Part shown: positions 37,871-48,326 of the stretch, piece after piece
Layout of the letters: the number at the start of each line of letters is the position of its first letter
Numbering within the stretch: the stretch's first letter is position 1
DNA from: Klebsiella pneumoniae
Lineage (GTDB): Bacteria > Desulfobacterota > Binatia > UBA12015
Direction of reading: 5' to 3'
Length of the DNA: 64,000 nucleotides
NCBI GenBank assembly: GCA_945872365.1
Contig: CAMBZJ010000008.1
Location: 1 to 64,000, forward strand
Made by a program: the position numbers and the translations under genes
The notes under the pieces: model-generated
Database searches by the model: none
The model's input: the letters and a program-made list of their open reading frames with translations, nothing else
Told to the model about the DNA's origin: nothing

Positions 37871-38517
37871 AGGACGCCCTTGGTCGACAGCACCCCCGCG
37901 ACCCGCGGATCGAGCGAGGTCGCCTGGTCCATCGCGCGGCCGAAACCCTTGAACGTCGCCTCGATCATGTGGTGCGGGTTGCGACCGCGCACGCAGTCGA
38001 CGTGGAGGTTCATCTTCAACTCGTTCACGAACGCGAGCAGGAAGTCGTGCACGAGCGAGGTGTCGAAGGTGCCGACGCGCTCGCGCCCCGGATCGAGTTC
38101 GTAGACGAGGTAGGGCCGGCCGCTCAGGTCGACCACGACCGAAACCAGCGCCTCGTCGAGCGGAACCGAGGCCTGGCCGAAGCGACGGATGCCCGTCTTC
38201 GCCCCGAGCGCGTCGCGGAAGGCCTGCCCGAGCGACAGGCCGACGTCCTCCACGGTGTGGTGCTGGTCGACCTCGAGGTCGCCCTGCGCCTCGACTTGCA
38301 GGTCGAAGAAGCCGTGCTTCGCGAAGAGTTCGAGCATGTGGTCGAGAAAGGCGACCCCGGTACGGATGCGCGAGGCCCCCGTACCGTCGATCGCGAGTTC
38401 GACCGAAACCGTGGTCTCGCGCGTCCGCCGATCGATCGAGCCGCGGCGACTGGCTGCCGCTCCCCGCGCCCGGCCCTTCGCGACCGCCTTCCCCTTGCCC
38501 CTTTTCGCCGTCGCCAT
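37867..38517 (-). CDS. hisB: Imidazoleglycerol-phosphate dehydratase
   Basis: The 216-residue monofunctional dehydratase has the two histidine-rich metal motifs, FLDHMLELFAKHG with DQHHTVEDVG, and LVHDFLLAF with RNPHHMIEATFKGF. The first 26 residues before RRTRETTVSVEL are an Ala/Lys/Arg-rich extension absent from most homologues. It opens the hisB-H-A-F cluster. The divergent membrane gene at 38637 separates it from hisD. Confidence 0.96.
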   Translation of the reverse strand: MATAKRGKGKAVAKGRARGAAASRRGSIDRRTRETTVSVELAIDGTGASRIRTGVAFLDHMLELFAKHGFFDLQVEAQGDLEVDQHHTVEDVGLSLGQAFRDALGAKTGIRRFGQASVPLDEALVSVVVDLSGRPYLVYELDPGRERVGTFDTSLVHDFLLAFVNELKMNLHVDCVRGRNPHHMIEATFKGFGRAMDQATSLDPRVAGVLSTKGVL

Positions 38518-38636
38518 CGGCGGTTTTTCGCATACCGAAGGCGAACGCGCGACCCGGCGCCCGGGGCGGCGCCCGCCTGCTCCGCAGCCGCGCGCATCGC
38601 TTCACTGCCCCCCGGAAGGCTGCTAGGAGGGCGGCC

Positions 38637-39230
38637 ATGTCGATGTCGATTCCGACCGTGACGGAGACTTATGGCCACGCCTGGCAGGAGTTGAAGCGCT
38701 GCTTCCTCTCGCTGCTCGGCGTGACCATCGCCTGGTCGCTCGTGCTCGGCATCGGCGGCCGCCTGCCGCGCGGCCCGGTCAACCTCGCGTGGCATTCCCT
38801 CGTGGTCGGCCCGGTCGGGATCGGCGCGCTCTGGGCCTACCTCCGGGTCGCACGCGGCGAAACGCCTTCGCTCGACGACCTCCTCGTCGCGGTACGACGC
38901 AACTACCTGCAGGCGGTGCTGCTCTCCGTCCTGATGGGCCTCGTGGTCGGTGCGGGCATCCTGCTCTTCGTGATCCCCGGAGTGTGGGCCGGGCTGCGCC
39001 TGTCTTGGGCGCCGTTTCTCATGCTGGACGACCACCTCGGCGCCGTCGACGCGATGAGTTCGAGCTGGAACCTGACCTACGGGCACGGACTGCGCCTGTT
39101 CGGGATCTGGTCGATCGCGGCACTCCTGGCGATCCTCGGCGCGATGCTCTTCCTGGTCGGCACGATCCCCGCTTCGATGTGGTCGCAGGTCGCCGTCGCC
39201 TCGTACTACGTGGCGATCAGGGGGCGCTGA
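38637..39230 (+). CDS. Multi-helix membrane protein, DUF975/YciC-like
   Basis: A 197-residue integral membrane protein with about four to five helices and the pattern VIPGVWAGLRLSWAPFLMLDDHLGAVDAMSSSWNLTYGHGLRLFG. The short amphipathic segment (DAMSSSWNLTYGH) is typical of DUF975/YciC-like proteins of unknown function. It sits alone on the plus strand, interrupting two halves of the histidine cluster. Confidence 0.7.
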   Translation: MSMSIPTVTETYGHAWQELKRCFLSLLGVTIAWSLVLGIGGRLPRGPVNLAWHSLVVGPVGIGALWAYLRVARGETPSLDDLLVAVRRNYLQAVLLSVLMGLVVGAGILLFVIPGVWAGLRLSWAPFLMLDDHLGAVDAMSSSWNLTYGHGLRLFGIWSIAALLAILGAMLFLVGTIPASMWSQVAVASYYVAIRGR

Positions 39231-39287
39231 GACGACGCTCCACGGTTCCCGGGCGAAGCGACACGCCGCGCCGCGCAGGAGCCGGCG

Positions 39288-40676
39288 CTACCCGGCGCGC
39301 TTGCGCGGGGCACGCGGACGCGGGGGCACCTTCGCGGCGACCCGCCTGCCGCGCCCGGCCCGGCCGCGGGCAGCGGCGAAGGGCCCACCCTCGACGCGCC
39401 GCGCGACGGCGGCCGCGTGGGCGGACAGGCCCTCCATCGCGGCGAGTCGCAGGAGCGGCGGCGCGAGTCGTGCCAGGGCACGGGGTGGCGCCTCGATGAT
39501 GCTCGTCCGCTTCACGAAGTCGTACACGCCGAGCGGCGACGAGAAGCGCGCCGTGCCGCCGGTCGGCAGTACGTGGTTTGGTCCGGCGAGGTAGTCGCCG
39601 AAGGCCTCCGGCGTCGAGTGCCCGAGGAAGATCGCACCGGCGTGCCGGATCCGCGGCACGAGCCGGGCCGCGTCGCGCACCGCGAGCTCGAGGTGCTCCG
39701 GCGCGATCTCGTTCGCCAGCTCGACCGCTTCGTCGAGGTTGCGGGTGACGATGACGAAGCCGTGGTCGCGGATCGAGCGGCGTGCGATCGCGGCACGCGG
39801 CAGGGTCGCGAGTTGCTCCTCGACGGCGCGCTGCAGCGCCGCGGCGAGCGAAGCGCTCGGCGTGAGGCAGAGGGCGCTCGCCTGAGCGTCGTGCTCCGCC
39901 TGGGCGAGCAGGTCCGCCGCGACGAGCGACGGGTCGGCCTGGGCGTCGGCGACGACGAGCACCTCGCTTGGACCCGCGATCATGTCGATGCCGACGCTGC
40001 CCGATACGAGCCGCTTCGCGGTCGCCACCCAGGCGTTCCCGGGACCGACGATCTTGTCGACGCGCGGTACCGAGCGGGTGCCGAAGGCGAGCGCGCCGAT
40101 CGCCTGGGCACCGCCGACGCGGACGAGGCGATCGACGCCGGCGACCCAGCAGGCCGCGAGCAGTGCCGGCGACTCCCCGCCGGCGTGCGGGGGCGACACC
40201 GCGATCACCTCGTCGACGCCGGCGACCCGGGCCGGGATCGCGTTCATGAGCACCGACGAGGGATAGAAGGCGCTACCGCCGGGCACGTAGAGGCCGACCC
40301 GCTCGAGCGGCCGGATCTCCTGGCCCAGCACGACGCCGAGGGGGTCGCGGTAGCGGAAGGAGCGCTCGCGTTGGCGCAAGTGGAACGAGCGGATGCGGGC
40401 CGCGGCGAGTCGCAGGGCGCGCAGGTCGGCCGCCGGCAGTTCCCGGCAGGCGTCGCGCATCGGCTCACGTCCGACCACCAGGTCGCGCTGCGCCACGCGA
40501 ACGCGGTCGAAGCGCAGCGTCGCCGCCGCGAGGGCGCGATCGCCGCGGCGGCGCACGTCGTCGAGGATCGCGCGCACCACCGGCTCGACGCCGGCGTCCA
40601 TGATCTCGCCACGCCGTGCGAGGCGGCGGCGGAGCGCCGCGAAGTGCGGATCGGTCGTGCGCAGGACGCGGATCAC
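39288..40676 (-). CDS. hisD: Histidinol dehydrogenase
   Basis: The 462-residue zinc enzyme catalyses the last two oxidations of histidine synthesis. Motifs include VPGGSAFYPSSVLMNAIPA, VDKIVGPGNAWVATAK, IDMIAGPSEVLV, AQAEHDAQA and PEHLEL. A C-terminal tail of about 40 residues (RRVEGGPFAAARGRAGR...KRAG) is rich in Arg/Lys/Pro and beyond the family norm. Its ATG overlaps the murA stop as ATGA, so no hisG lies between them. Confidence 0.96.
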   Translation of the reverse strand: MIRVLRTTDPHFAALRRRLARRGEIMDAGVEPVVRAILDDVRRRGDRALAAATLRFDRVRVAQRDLVVGREPMRDACRELPAADLRALRLAAARIRSFHLRQRERSFRYRDPLGVVLGQEIRPLERVGLYVPGGSAFYPSSVLMNAIPARVAGVDEVIAVSPPHAGGESPALLAACWVAGVDRLVRVGGAQAIGALAFGTRSVPRVDKIVGPGNAWVATAKRLVSGSVGIDMIAGPSEVLVVADAQADPSLVAADLLAQAEHDAQASALCLTPSASLAAALQRAVEEQLATLPRAAIARRSIRDHGFVIVTRNLDEAVELANEIAPEHLELAVRDAARLVPRIRHAGAIFLGHSTPEAFGDYLAGPNHVLPTGGTARFSSPLGVYDFVKRTSIIEAPPRALARLAPPLLRLAAMEGLSAHAAAVARRVEGGPFAAARGRAGRGRRVAAKVPPRPRAPRKRAG

Positions 40677-42142
40677 GACCCGGCCGTGGGGCGCCGCCCC
40701 GGCGCCTGCACCAGGGCGACCGGCCCGGGCGCCGCGACCGCATGCGCGCCGGCCGGCGCTGCGACCGGGTGGAACCCGGGAGGCCGAGCACCGGCCGGGG
40801 CCTGCGCCGGCCGCGCGTCGTCTTCGCCCTGTGCGGCATGGCTCGCCGACGTCGCCTCGGTCGGGCGCTCACGCACCCGCTCGATGTCGGCGCCAAGGCC
40901 CGCCAGCTTCTGCTCGAGGCGCTCGTAGCCCCGGTCGAGGTGGTAGACCCGCTGCAACTCGGTCGTGTTGCTGGCGCCGAGCGCCGCGACGACGAGGCAG
41001 ACGCTCGCGCGGAGGTCGGTCGCCATGACCGGTGCGCCCTCGAGCGGACCACCGCCGTGCACCACCGCGGTGTGGCCGTCGATCCGGATGTCGGCGCCCA
41101 TGCGGACGAGCTCCTGGACGTGCATGAAGCGGTTCTCGAAGATCGTCTCGGTGATCTTGCTCGCCCCCTCGGCGAAGCACATGAGCGCCATCATCTGCGC
41201 CTGTAGATCGGTCGGGAAGCCCGGGTGCGGTGCCGTGCGGACATCGACCGCGCGCAGGCGCCGGTCGCTGCGCACGCGCACGGCCCCGGGGAGTTCGTCG
41301 ATGCCCACGCCGGCGCGGCGCAGCAGTTCGATCGCCGCGGAGAGGTGCTCCGCCCGGGCCCCGTTCACCACGACGTCCCCACCCGCAGCCGCCACGGCCA
41401 TGAGGAAGGTCCCGGCCTCGATCCTGTCGGGGACGACGGTGTGGCTGCAGCCCCCGAGCGCCTCGCGCCCCTCGACGGTGATCGTCGAGGTGCCGTCGCC
41501 GTGGATGAGCGCGCCCATCGCGCGGAGCATGTCGGCGAGATCGACGATCTCCGGCTCGCGGGCCGCGTTGTCGATGATTGTGGTGCCGCTCGCGAGAGAG
41601 GCCGCCATCATGACGTTCTCGGTCGCACCGACCGACGGCATCTCGAAGGTGATGTGCGCCCCGCGCAGCCGCGGGCGACCGTCGGAGCCGCGCGGTGCAC
41701 GCGCCTCGACGTAGCCATGCGAGTGGTGGATCGACGCGCCCATCTGCTCGAAGGCCGCGAGGTGGATGTTCACCGGGCGACTGCCGATCGCGCAGCCCCC
41801 GGGCGTCGCGACCCGCGCCTCGCCGAAGCGCGCGAGCAGCGGGCCGAGCGCGAGGAAGGAGGCCCGCATCGTCTTCACGAGATCGTAGGGCGCCTCGAAA
41901 CTGGTGATGTTCCTGGCGGCGAGGACGACGCTGCCGTCATGGTTGGGCTCGACCTCGACCCCGAGTTGCTCGAGCAGCCGCTCGGTCGTGACGCAGTCCA
42001 CGACCTTCGGCACGTTGCGGATGCGACAGGTGCCCGGCGTGAGCAGGGATGCGAACAGGATCGGAAGCGCCGCGTTCTTGGCCCCCCCGACCTCGACCTC
42101 GCCGGCGAGCCTCAACCCACCGCGAATCACGATCGCGTCCAT
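40673..42142 (-). CDS. murA: UDP-N-acetylglucosamine 1-carboxyvinyltransferase
   Basis: The 489-residue enzyme catalyses the first committed step of peptidoglycan synthesis. Lys22-Asn23 (GGAKNAALP) and the catalytic Cys117 (GGCAIGSRP, site of fosfomycin attack) are present, with YVEARAPRG and the C-terminal HLDRGYERLEQKLAGLGADIERV. About 65 extra C-terminal residues rich in Pro, Ala and Gly extend past the normal end. It lies 58 bases after prmC and is coupled to hisD. Confidence 0.95.
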   Translation of the reverse strand: MDAIVIRGGLRLAGEVEVGGAKNAALPILFASLLTPGTCRIRNVPKVVDCVTTERLLEQLGVEVEPNHDGSVVLAARNITSFEAPYDLVKTMRASFLALGPLLARFGEARVATPGGCAIGSRPVNIHLAAFEQMGASIHHSHGYVEARAPRGSDGRPRLRGAHITFEMPSVGATENVMMAASLASGTTIIDNAAREPEIVDLADMLRAMGALIHGDGTSTITVEGREALGGCSHTVVPDRIEAGTFLMAVAAAGGDVVVNGARAEHLSAAIELLRRAGVGIDELPGAVRVRSDRRLRAVDVRTAPHPGFPTDLQAQMMALMCFAEGASKITETIFENRFMHVQELVRMGADIRIDGHTAVVHGGGPLEGAPVMATDLRASVCLVVAALGASNTTELQRVYHLDRGYERLEQKLAGLGADIERVRERPTEATSASHAAQGEDDARPAQAPAGARPPGFHPVAAPAGAHAVAAPGPVALVQAPGRRPTAGS

Positions 42143-42200
42143 GTCGCCCCCTCTCCCGTTCGATTGCCGTCCGCGCGGCGGCCGCTGCCGGTTCGCGCCC

Positions 42201-43090
42201 TCAGGCGAGCGGATCGCGTCGTGCCACCACGACCCGGTCCCGACCCTCGATGTCCCTCACGACGGCAGGATCCCGCCAGATGTCCGACGAGAAGCATTCG
42301 ACCGCGGCGGCCCCCTGCCCGGCTCCGATTTCGCAGGCGAGAAATCCCCCCGGCCGCAGAACCCCGGCCGCCTGCCCGACGAGCGCTCGCACTACACCTA
42401 AACCGTCGGGATCGCCACCCGCGAGCGCCGCCACGGGCTCGAAAGCGAGTTCCGGCGGAGCGGCGACCATGTCGTCGGGCGAGAGGTAGGGAGGGTTCGA
42501 GAGCACCAGGTCGAGCGACGCGGGCGCCATGGCGGAGAGCAGGTCGGCCCGCAGCGCGACGACCGGCCACTGCAGGGCGGCCCGGTGCCGGGCGACGTTG
42601 GCGGCGGCGACCCGGAGCGCGCCCGCAGAGCGATCGGTGGCGAAGACGATCCCGCGGGAGCCCGGCGGAGCCGAGGTCGCGAGGGCGAGCGCGATCGCGC
42701 CGCTGCCGGTGCCGACGTCGGCGACGCGCCAAGGCCGACCTCCCGGCGTCGACGGCGAGCGCACGATCGTCTCGAGGGCCACCTCGACGAGACGCTCGGT
42801 CTCGGGCCGGGGAACGAGAACACGGGGATCGACCGCGAGGTCGAGCGACCAGAACTCGCGCTCCCCGAGAAGGTAGGCGACCGGCTCCCGGCGCCGTCGC
42901 CTCCCGACGAGCGCCGCAAAGGCCGCGGCGTCCTGCGGCCCGAGGAGCAAGCGTCGCTCGGCGACGATCCGGGCGCGCGAGAAACCGAGCACCGCGCCGA
43001 GGAGCAACTCCGCGTCGAGCCGCGGGCTCTCGCTGCCGGCCGCGGAGAGCGTCGCTGCGGCGTCCTCGAGCGCGCTGCCGACGGTCGCGC

Positions 43091-43094
<4 letters not shown>
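42201..43094 (-). CDS. prmC: Peptide chain release factor N5-glutamine methyltransferase
   Basis: The 297-residue SAM methyltransferase modifies the GGQ glutamine of release factors; its substrate gene prfA is directly upstream. Motifs are [11 protein letters not shown] (N-terminal helical domain), [42 protein letters not shown] and LSNPPYLS. The only start giving the normal N-terminal domain is CTG 43094, overlapping the prfA stop as CTGA and preceded by GGAG at 8-base spacing. No ATG, GTG or TTG occurs in frame in the prfA overlap nearby. Confidence 0.93.
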
Positions 43095-44155
<1,061 letters not shown>

Positions 44156-44214
44156 GGATCAGGCCGACGCGGCGTCGCGCGGGCGCCGACGCGCGCGCCG
44201 GCGCAGGTGCGGGA

Positions 44215-44442
44215 TCAGGCGCCCGCCGGAGCGGCGGGGTCCTTCTTCTTGCCGTAGCGACGGTTGAAGCGGTCGACGCGGCCCGCGACGTCCATGAGCT
44301 TCTGCTTGCCGGTGTAGAACGGGTGGCACTGCGCGCAGACTTCGACGTGCAGCTTCTCGGCGGTCGAGCGGGTCTCGATCACGTTGCCACAGCTGCAGGA
44401 GATCTGCGTGGCCTCGTAGCGGGGATGAATGCCTTCTTTCAT
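44215..44442 (-). CDS. rpmE: Ribosomal protein L31 (zinc-binding form)
   Basis: A 75-residue protein starting [20 protein letters not shown]. It has four zinc-ligand cysteines at 16, 18, 36 and 39 and the family ending [25 protein letters not shown]. The cysteine-bearing form is the zinc-replete C+ type. It lies between glpK and prfA. Confidence 0.97.
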   Translation of the reverse strand: MKEGIHPRYEATQISCSCGNVIETRSTAEKLHVEVCAQCHPFYTGKQKLMDVAGRVDRFNRRYGKKKDPAAPAGA

Positions 44443-44476
44443 GGTCCGCTGCCGCTAGCACCCCCGGCGGGGGCCT

Positions 44477-46039
44477 TCAAACCACCTTGCGCCGTCGGGC
44501 CCGCGGCTTGGCGCCCGTCGGACCCGCCGCCGGCGCCGACGCGGGGCGCAACCGGGCCCGCTCGACCGCCGCCTTCCAGCCCGCGTAAAGGCAGGCCCGC
44601 TCCCCCGGCTTCGCCCGGGGCCGGAAGACCCGGTCGCGCCGGCGCATCCGGTCGAGGTCGCCGGGTCGCCAGACCCCGGTGCCGAGACCGGCGAGGTAGG
44701 CGGCACCGAGGGCGGTCGTCTCGACGATTTTCGGACGGTCCACCGGCACGCCGATCTGATCGGCCTGGAACTGCATCAGGAAGTCGTTCGCAGCGGCGCC
44801 GCCGTCGACGCGAATCTCGCTCACGCCGCGCGGGAAGCCGGCGGTGCGCATGTCGGCGTCCATCGCCTCGATCACGTCGCGGCTCTGGAAGGCGATCGAC
44901 TCGAGGGCCGCGCGCACGACGTGCGCCCGGGTCGTGCCGCGGGTGAGGCCGACGATCGCACCGCGCGCCTCGGAGTCCCAGTAGGGAGCACCGAGGCCGA
45001 CGAAGGCCGGCACGACGTACACGCCGTCGCTGCCGGTCACGCTCGTGGCGATCTTCTCGGTGTCGGCCGCGCGGGCGACGATGCCGAGTCCGTCGCGCAG
45101 CCACTGCACGACGGCGCCGCCGACGAAGACGGACCCCTCGAGGGCGTAGGCCGGGCCGCCGTCGGGTGCACAGGCGATCGTCGTCAGCAGCCCGTTCTTC
45201 GAACGCACCGCGCGGTCGCCGGTCGACGTCAGCACGAAGCAGCCGGTGCCGTAGGTGTTCTTCACCATGCCGGGGCGCACGCACTGCTGGCCGAAGAGCG
45301 CCGCCTGCTGGTCGCCGGCGATGCCGGCGATGGGGATCGACGTGCGGCCGAGCACGCCCGGCGCGGTGCGGCCGAAGTCGCCGCTCGAGGGGCGCACCTC
45401 GGGCAGGACCTGTACCGGCACCCCGAGCATCGCGAGCAGCTCAGGATCCCAGCGACGGCGGTGGATGTCGAAGAGCATCGTGCGCGAGGCGTTGGTGAAA
45501 TCGGTCGCGTGGACCGCGCCACCGGTCAGCTTCCACACGAGCCAGCTGTCGATCGTGCCGAAGGCTAGCTTGCCGCGAGCAGCCCGGGCCGCCGCACCGG
45601 GCACGTTGCGCAGCAACCACTCGAGCTTCGTGCCGGAGAAGTACGCGTCGAGCACGAGCCCGGTGCGCGACGCGACGAGCGGCAGACGTCCCGCCGCACG
45701 CAGCGCGTCGCAGCGCTCGGCGGTGCGGCGGTCCTGCCAGACGATGGCACGGTGCAGCGGCCGGCCGGTCTCGCGATCCCACAGGACGGTCGTCTCGCGC
45801 TGGTTCGTGATGCCGATGCCCGCGAGCGCGCCGGGCTCGATGCCGGCCCCGCGCACCGCCGCCCGCAGCACGCGGAGCGAGACGCGCCAGATCTCCTCGG
45901 CGTCGTGCTCGACCCATCCGGGCCGCGGAAAGTGCTGGCCGAACTCGCTGTAGGCGCGGCCGACGACACGCCCGAGCCGGTCGAGGACGAGCGCCGTGCT
46001 CCCTGTGGTTCCCTGGTCGATCGCCGCGACGTACGCCAT
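44477..46039 (-). CDS. glpK: Glycerol kinase
   Basis: The 520-residue FGGY kinase converts glycerol to glycerol 3-phosphate. It has the ATP-binding [48 protein letters not shown] and GTGCFVL. The ATG at 46039 directly follows GGAGGGCGG; open frame upstream is not needed. The last 25 residues form an Arg/Lys/Pro-rich tail. No glpF or glpD lies nearby. Confidence 0.95.
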   Translation of the reverse strand: MAYVAAIDQGTTGSTALVLDRLGRVVGRAYSEFGQHFPRPGWVEHDAEEIWRVSLRVLRAAVRGAGIEPGALAGIGITNQRETTVLWDRETGRPLHRAIVWQDRRTAERCDALRAAGRLPLVASRTGLVLDAYFSGTKLEWLLRNVPGAAARAARGKLAFGTIDSWLVWKLTGGAVHATDFTNASRTMLFDIHRRRWDPELLAMLGVPVQVLPEVRPSSGDFGRTAPGVLGRTSIPIAGIAGDQQAALFGQQCVRPGMVKNTYGTGCFVLTSTGDRAVRSKNGLLTTIACAPDGGPAYALEGSVFVGGAVVQWLRDGLGIVARAADTEKIATSVTGSDGVYVVPAFVGLGAPYWDSEARGAIVGLTRGTTRAHVVRAALESIAFQSRDVIEAMDADMRTAGFPRGVSEIRVDGGAAANDFLMQFQADQIGVPVDRPKIVETTALGAAYLAGLGTGVWRPGDLDRMRRRDRVFRPRAKPGERACLYAGWKAAVERARLRPASAPAAGPTGAKPRARRRKVV

Positions 46040-46215
46040 CCGCCCTCCTGCGACGAGTTTCGTGGAACGCCACCCCCGGGAAGTCAATCGAAGCGAAGCC
46101 CCGACCGGGCCCCCACCCTCCGGGGCGGATCCGGCCCCGCCGCTTGATCCGACCTTCGCGATCGGGATAGCCCTGCGTCGGGAGACTCGGAAGTCCCCCG
46201 ACGGAGGTGCAACGG

Positions 46216-47583
46216 ATGGAGTTCTCGCGCAGAGCATGGCTCGCTGCAGCCGCCCTGGCCGCAGCGACGACGCTGTCCCCCGATACGACCCGCGCCGACC
46301 AGGCGGCGACGAGTGCGCCGGCCGTCGCCCCGGCCGCTTCCGCCGCGACGCTGGGCAAGGAGAACTGGCAGACCGCGGAGGGACTGCTCCCGCCCGAAGT
46401 CCTCGAGCACTACAAGAAGGGCGAGTACCAGAACCGGATCGTCGACTGGCCGATGGGTAAGTATCGGTTCGAGAAGGCCTTCGAGGACGCGACGCAGGCC
46501 AACCGCGGCAAGTACGACGTGAACGAGGCCGGCACGATCATCGACAAGGCGACCGGCAAGCAGCCGCCGCTGGTCTACGGCTTCCCCTTTCCCGACGTCG
46601 ACGCGAAGGATCCGAGGGCGGGCATCAAGATCCTCTGGGACTCGTATTACGCCTACTGGTACCAGGGGAACAGCCACAACGACGTGCGCCTGGTGTGGGT
46701 GAATCCGACCGGGATCGACCGCGAGGCCGGCCAGGAGGTGTACTTCCTCTACTACGACGGGCAGTCCGAGGCGTATCGCATCCCGAACCCGCAGAACCTG
46801 CTCATGCAGTTCATCGCGACCACCACGTCGCCGACCGACCTGCAGGGAACGACCGCCCTCGCCTGGCGCTACCGCGATGCCGACAAGCGCGACTCCACCT
46901 GGGCCTACGTGCCGTCGCTGCGCCGCACGCGCGCCGTGTCGCCGACCAACCGCTCCGACGGCTTTCTCGGCTCCGACATGAGTTCCGACGACGGTCCGTT
47001 CTTCGACGGCAAGCCCGAGGACTTCGAGTGGAAGGTCGTCGAGGCCAAGGACCAGTTGCGCTACGTCGACCCGTTGAGCCTCGAGGGCAAGGCCAACCAG
47101 CGCTGGCTGCCGAACGGCGGCTGGCGGTCGTCCTGGCCGAAGGATCTCCCCTCGGTCGGATTCCAGGACCCCGCCTGGAAGGGTCTGCCGTGGGCGCCGG
47201 TCGGTCCGCAGCTCGCGAAGCGACCGATGTGGATCATCGAGGCGACGCCCAAGGACAAGTACTACCTCTACGGCAAGGTCCAGCTCTACGTCGACAAGGA
47301 GACCTACCAGGGCGCCTTCAACCGCAAGTTCAGTTGGCAGGGCGACCTGATGAACACCTACTACGTGCTCGGCATGATCAACCGGCCCAACACCCGCCCC
47401 GACGGCCAGGAAGACTGGATCTGGGCGTCAAACATGGGCTACCAGACGGCCGAGAACGTCAAGATGAATCGCGCCACCGTCAGCGGACTCATGGTCGACT
47501 CGAAGGACCCGGCGAGCGACCGGCGACTCATGTTCGACCCCGCGTTCTTCGACTTCAACGCGCTGCAGCGCTTCGGCAAATAG
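46216..47583 (+). CDS. DUF1329 family exported protein
   Basis: The 455-residue protein starts [12 protein letters not shown], a twin-arginine-like signal ending near TTRADQ. It shows the DUF1329 pattern: [30 protein letters not shown] and the [26 protein letters not shown] region. DUF1329 proteins are found in environmental Proteobacteria and resemble lipoprotein-carrier folds. Function is unknown, with links to lipid or hydrocarbon handling. ATG 46216 is preferred because GGAGG lies eight bases upstream; GTG 46207 overlaps that site. A 7-bp inverted repeat (46176-46182, 46197-46203) abuts the ribosome-binding site. Confidence 0.9.
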   Translation: MEFSRRAWLAAAALAAATTLSPDTTRADQAATSAPAVAPAASAATLGKENWQTAEGLLPPEVLEHYKKGEYQNRIVDWPMGKYRFEKAFEDATQANRGKYDVNEAGTIIDKATGKQPPLVYGFPFPDVDAKDPRAGIKILWDSYYAYWYQGNSHNDVRLVWVNPTGIDREAGQEVYFLYYDGQSEAYRIPNPQNLLMQFIATTTSPTDLQGTTALAWRYRDADKRDSTWAYVPSLRRTRAVSPTNRSDGFLGSDMSSDDGPFFDGKPEDFEWKVVEAKDQLRYVDPLSLEGKANQRWLPNGGWRSSWPKDLPSVGFQDPAWKGLPWAPVGPQLAKRPMWIIEATPKDKYYLYGKVQLYVDKETYQGAFNRKFSWQGDLMNTYYVLGMINRPNTRPDGQEDWIWASNMGYQTAENVKMNRATVSGLMVDSKDPASDRRLMFDPAFFDFNALQRFGK

Positions 47584-47589
47584 ACCCCG

Positions 47590-47616
47590 GGGCGGGTCCG
47601 CAACCGGGATCCGCCC
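47590..47616. terminator. Hairpin between convergent DUF1329 and cyclophilin genes
   Basis: GGGCGGGTCC (47590-47599) pairs with GGATCCGCCC (47607-47616) over ten positions including one G-T pair. The loop is seven bases. It fills the 33-base gap between the two convergent stops, the usual place for a bidirectional terminator. No T-run. Confidence 0.5.
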
Positions 47617-48267
47617 TCACCGCGTCGGCGGCGGCGAGCGCCGGATCGACTCGATGGCGACCGGTGGATCGAGTTGCTGACCACGCGTCGGCGAGGCCTG
47701 GATCGCGCGCACCACGTCCATCCCGGCGACCACGCGACCGAAGGCGGCGAAGCCTTGGCCGTCGGGGTTGCGCGGCCCCCCAAAATCGAGCGCGGGCTGG
47801 TCGCCGATGCAGACGAAAAAGTCGGACGTCGCGGTGTCGGGATCGGAACGCGCCATCGAAAGGGTCCCGTCGAGGTGGCGCAGGCCGGTGGCGCTCGTTC
47901 GTTCGAGGGCGATCGGGGGAAAGCCCTGCACGGCCCGCGCGGGCGACGGTCCGCCCTGGACGACCTCGATGCGTACGGCGTCGCGTGGCTGGTTTTCCGG
48001 GGTGACCGCGCGGTGGAAGCGGCCACCGTCGAAGAGACCGGCGTCCAGATAGCGCAGGAAGTTGGCGACGGTCGCGGGGGCGCGGCCGGGGTCGAGTTCG
48101 GCGGTGATCGCGCCGAGCGCGGTCCGGATCTCGATCCGGACGGGAGGAGCGGGCCCCGGCCGCGATCGACAGGCGAGCGCGCCGAGCGCGAGCGCGATCC
48201 CGAGCACCGCCGGCGGTCGCATGCGCCGAACCCGGAGCCCCGCAGCGCGGAAAAAAGCCATTGCCAT
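47617..48267 (-). CDS. Cyclophilin-type peptidyl-prolyl isomerase lipoprotein
   Basis: The 216-residue protein has a lipoprotein signal (ALALGALAC) and a cyclophilin domain: IRTALGAITAELDPGRAPATVANFLRYLDAGLFDGGRFHRAV, GTLSMARSDPDTATSDFFVC, FGRVVAGMDVV. The loop after FHRAV is altered and longer than the usual FHRVIPGFMIQGGD. Members catalyse proline isomerisation in envelope protein folding. Start ATG 48267 gives a long n-region (about 20 residues before RRMRPP); the ATG encoding MRPPAVLG is an alternative. Confidence 0.85.
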   Translation of the reverse strand: MAMAFFRAAGLRVRRMRPPAVLGIALALGALACRSRPGPAPPVRIEIRTALGAITAELDPGRAPATVANFLRYLDAGLFDGGRFHRAVTPENQPRDAVRIEVVQGGPSPARAVQGFPPIALERTSATGLRHLDGTLSMARSDPDTATSDFFVCIGDQPALDFGGPRNPDGQGFAAFGRVVAGMDVVRAIQASPTRGQQLDPPVAIESIRRSPPPTR

Positions 48268-48326
48268 CGGCGCTGTAATATGACGGCATCATCGGGCAAC
48301 GCCAAGTCCAGCCCGGGAGAGAGACG

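Noticed and set aside
40673-40676. A possible hisG between murA and hisD, as in related genomes.
   Set aside because: The two genes overlap by four bases; no room exists.
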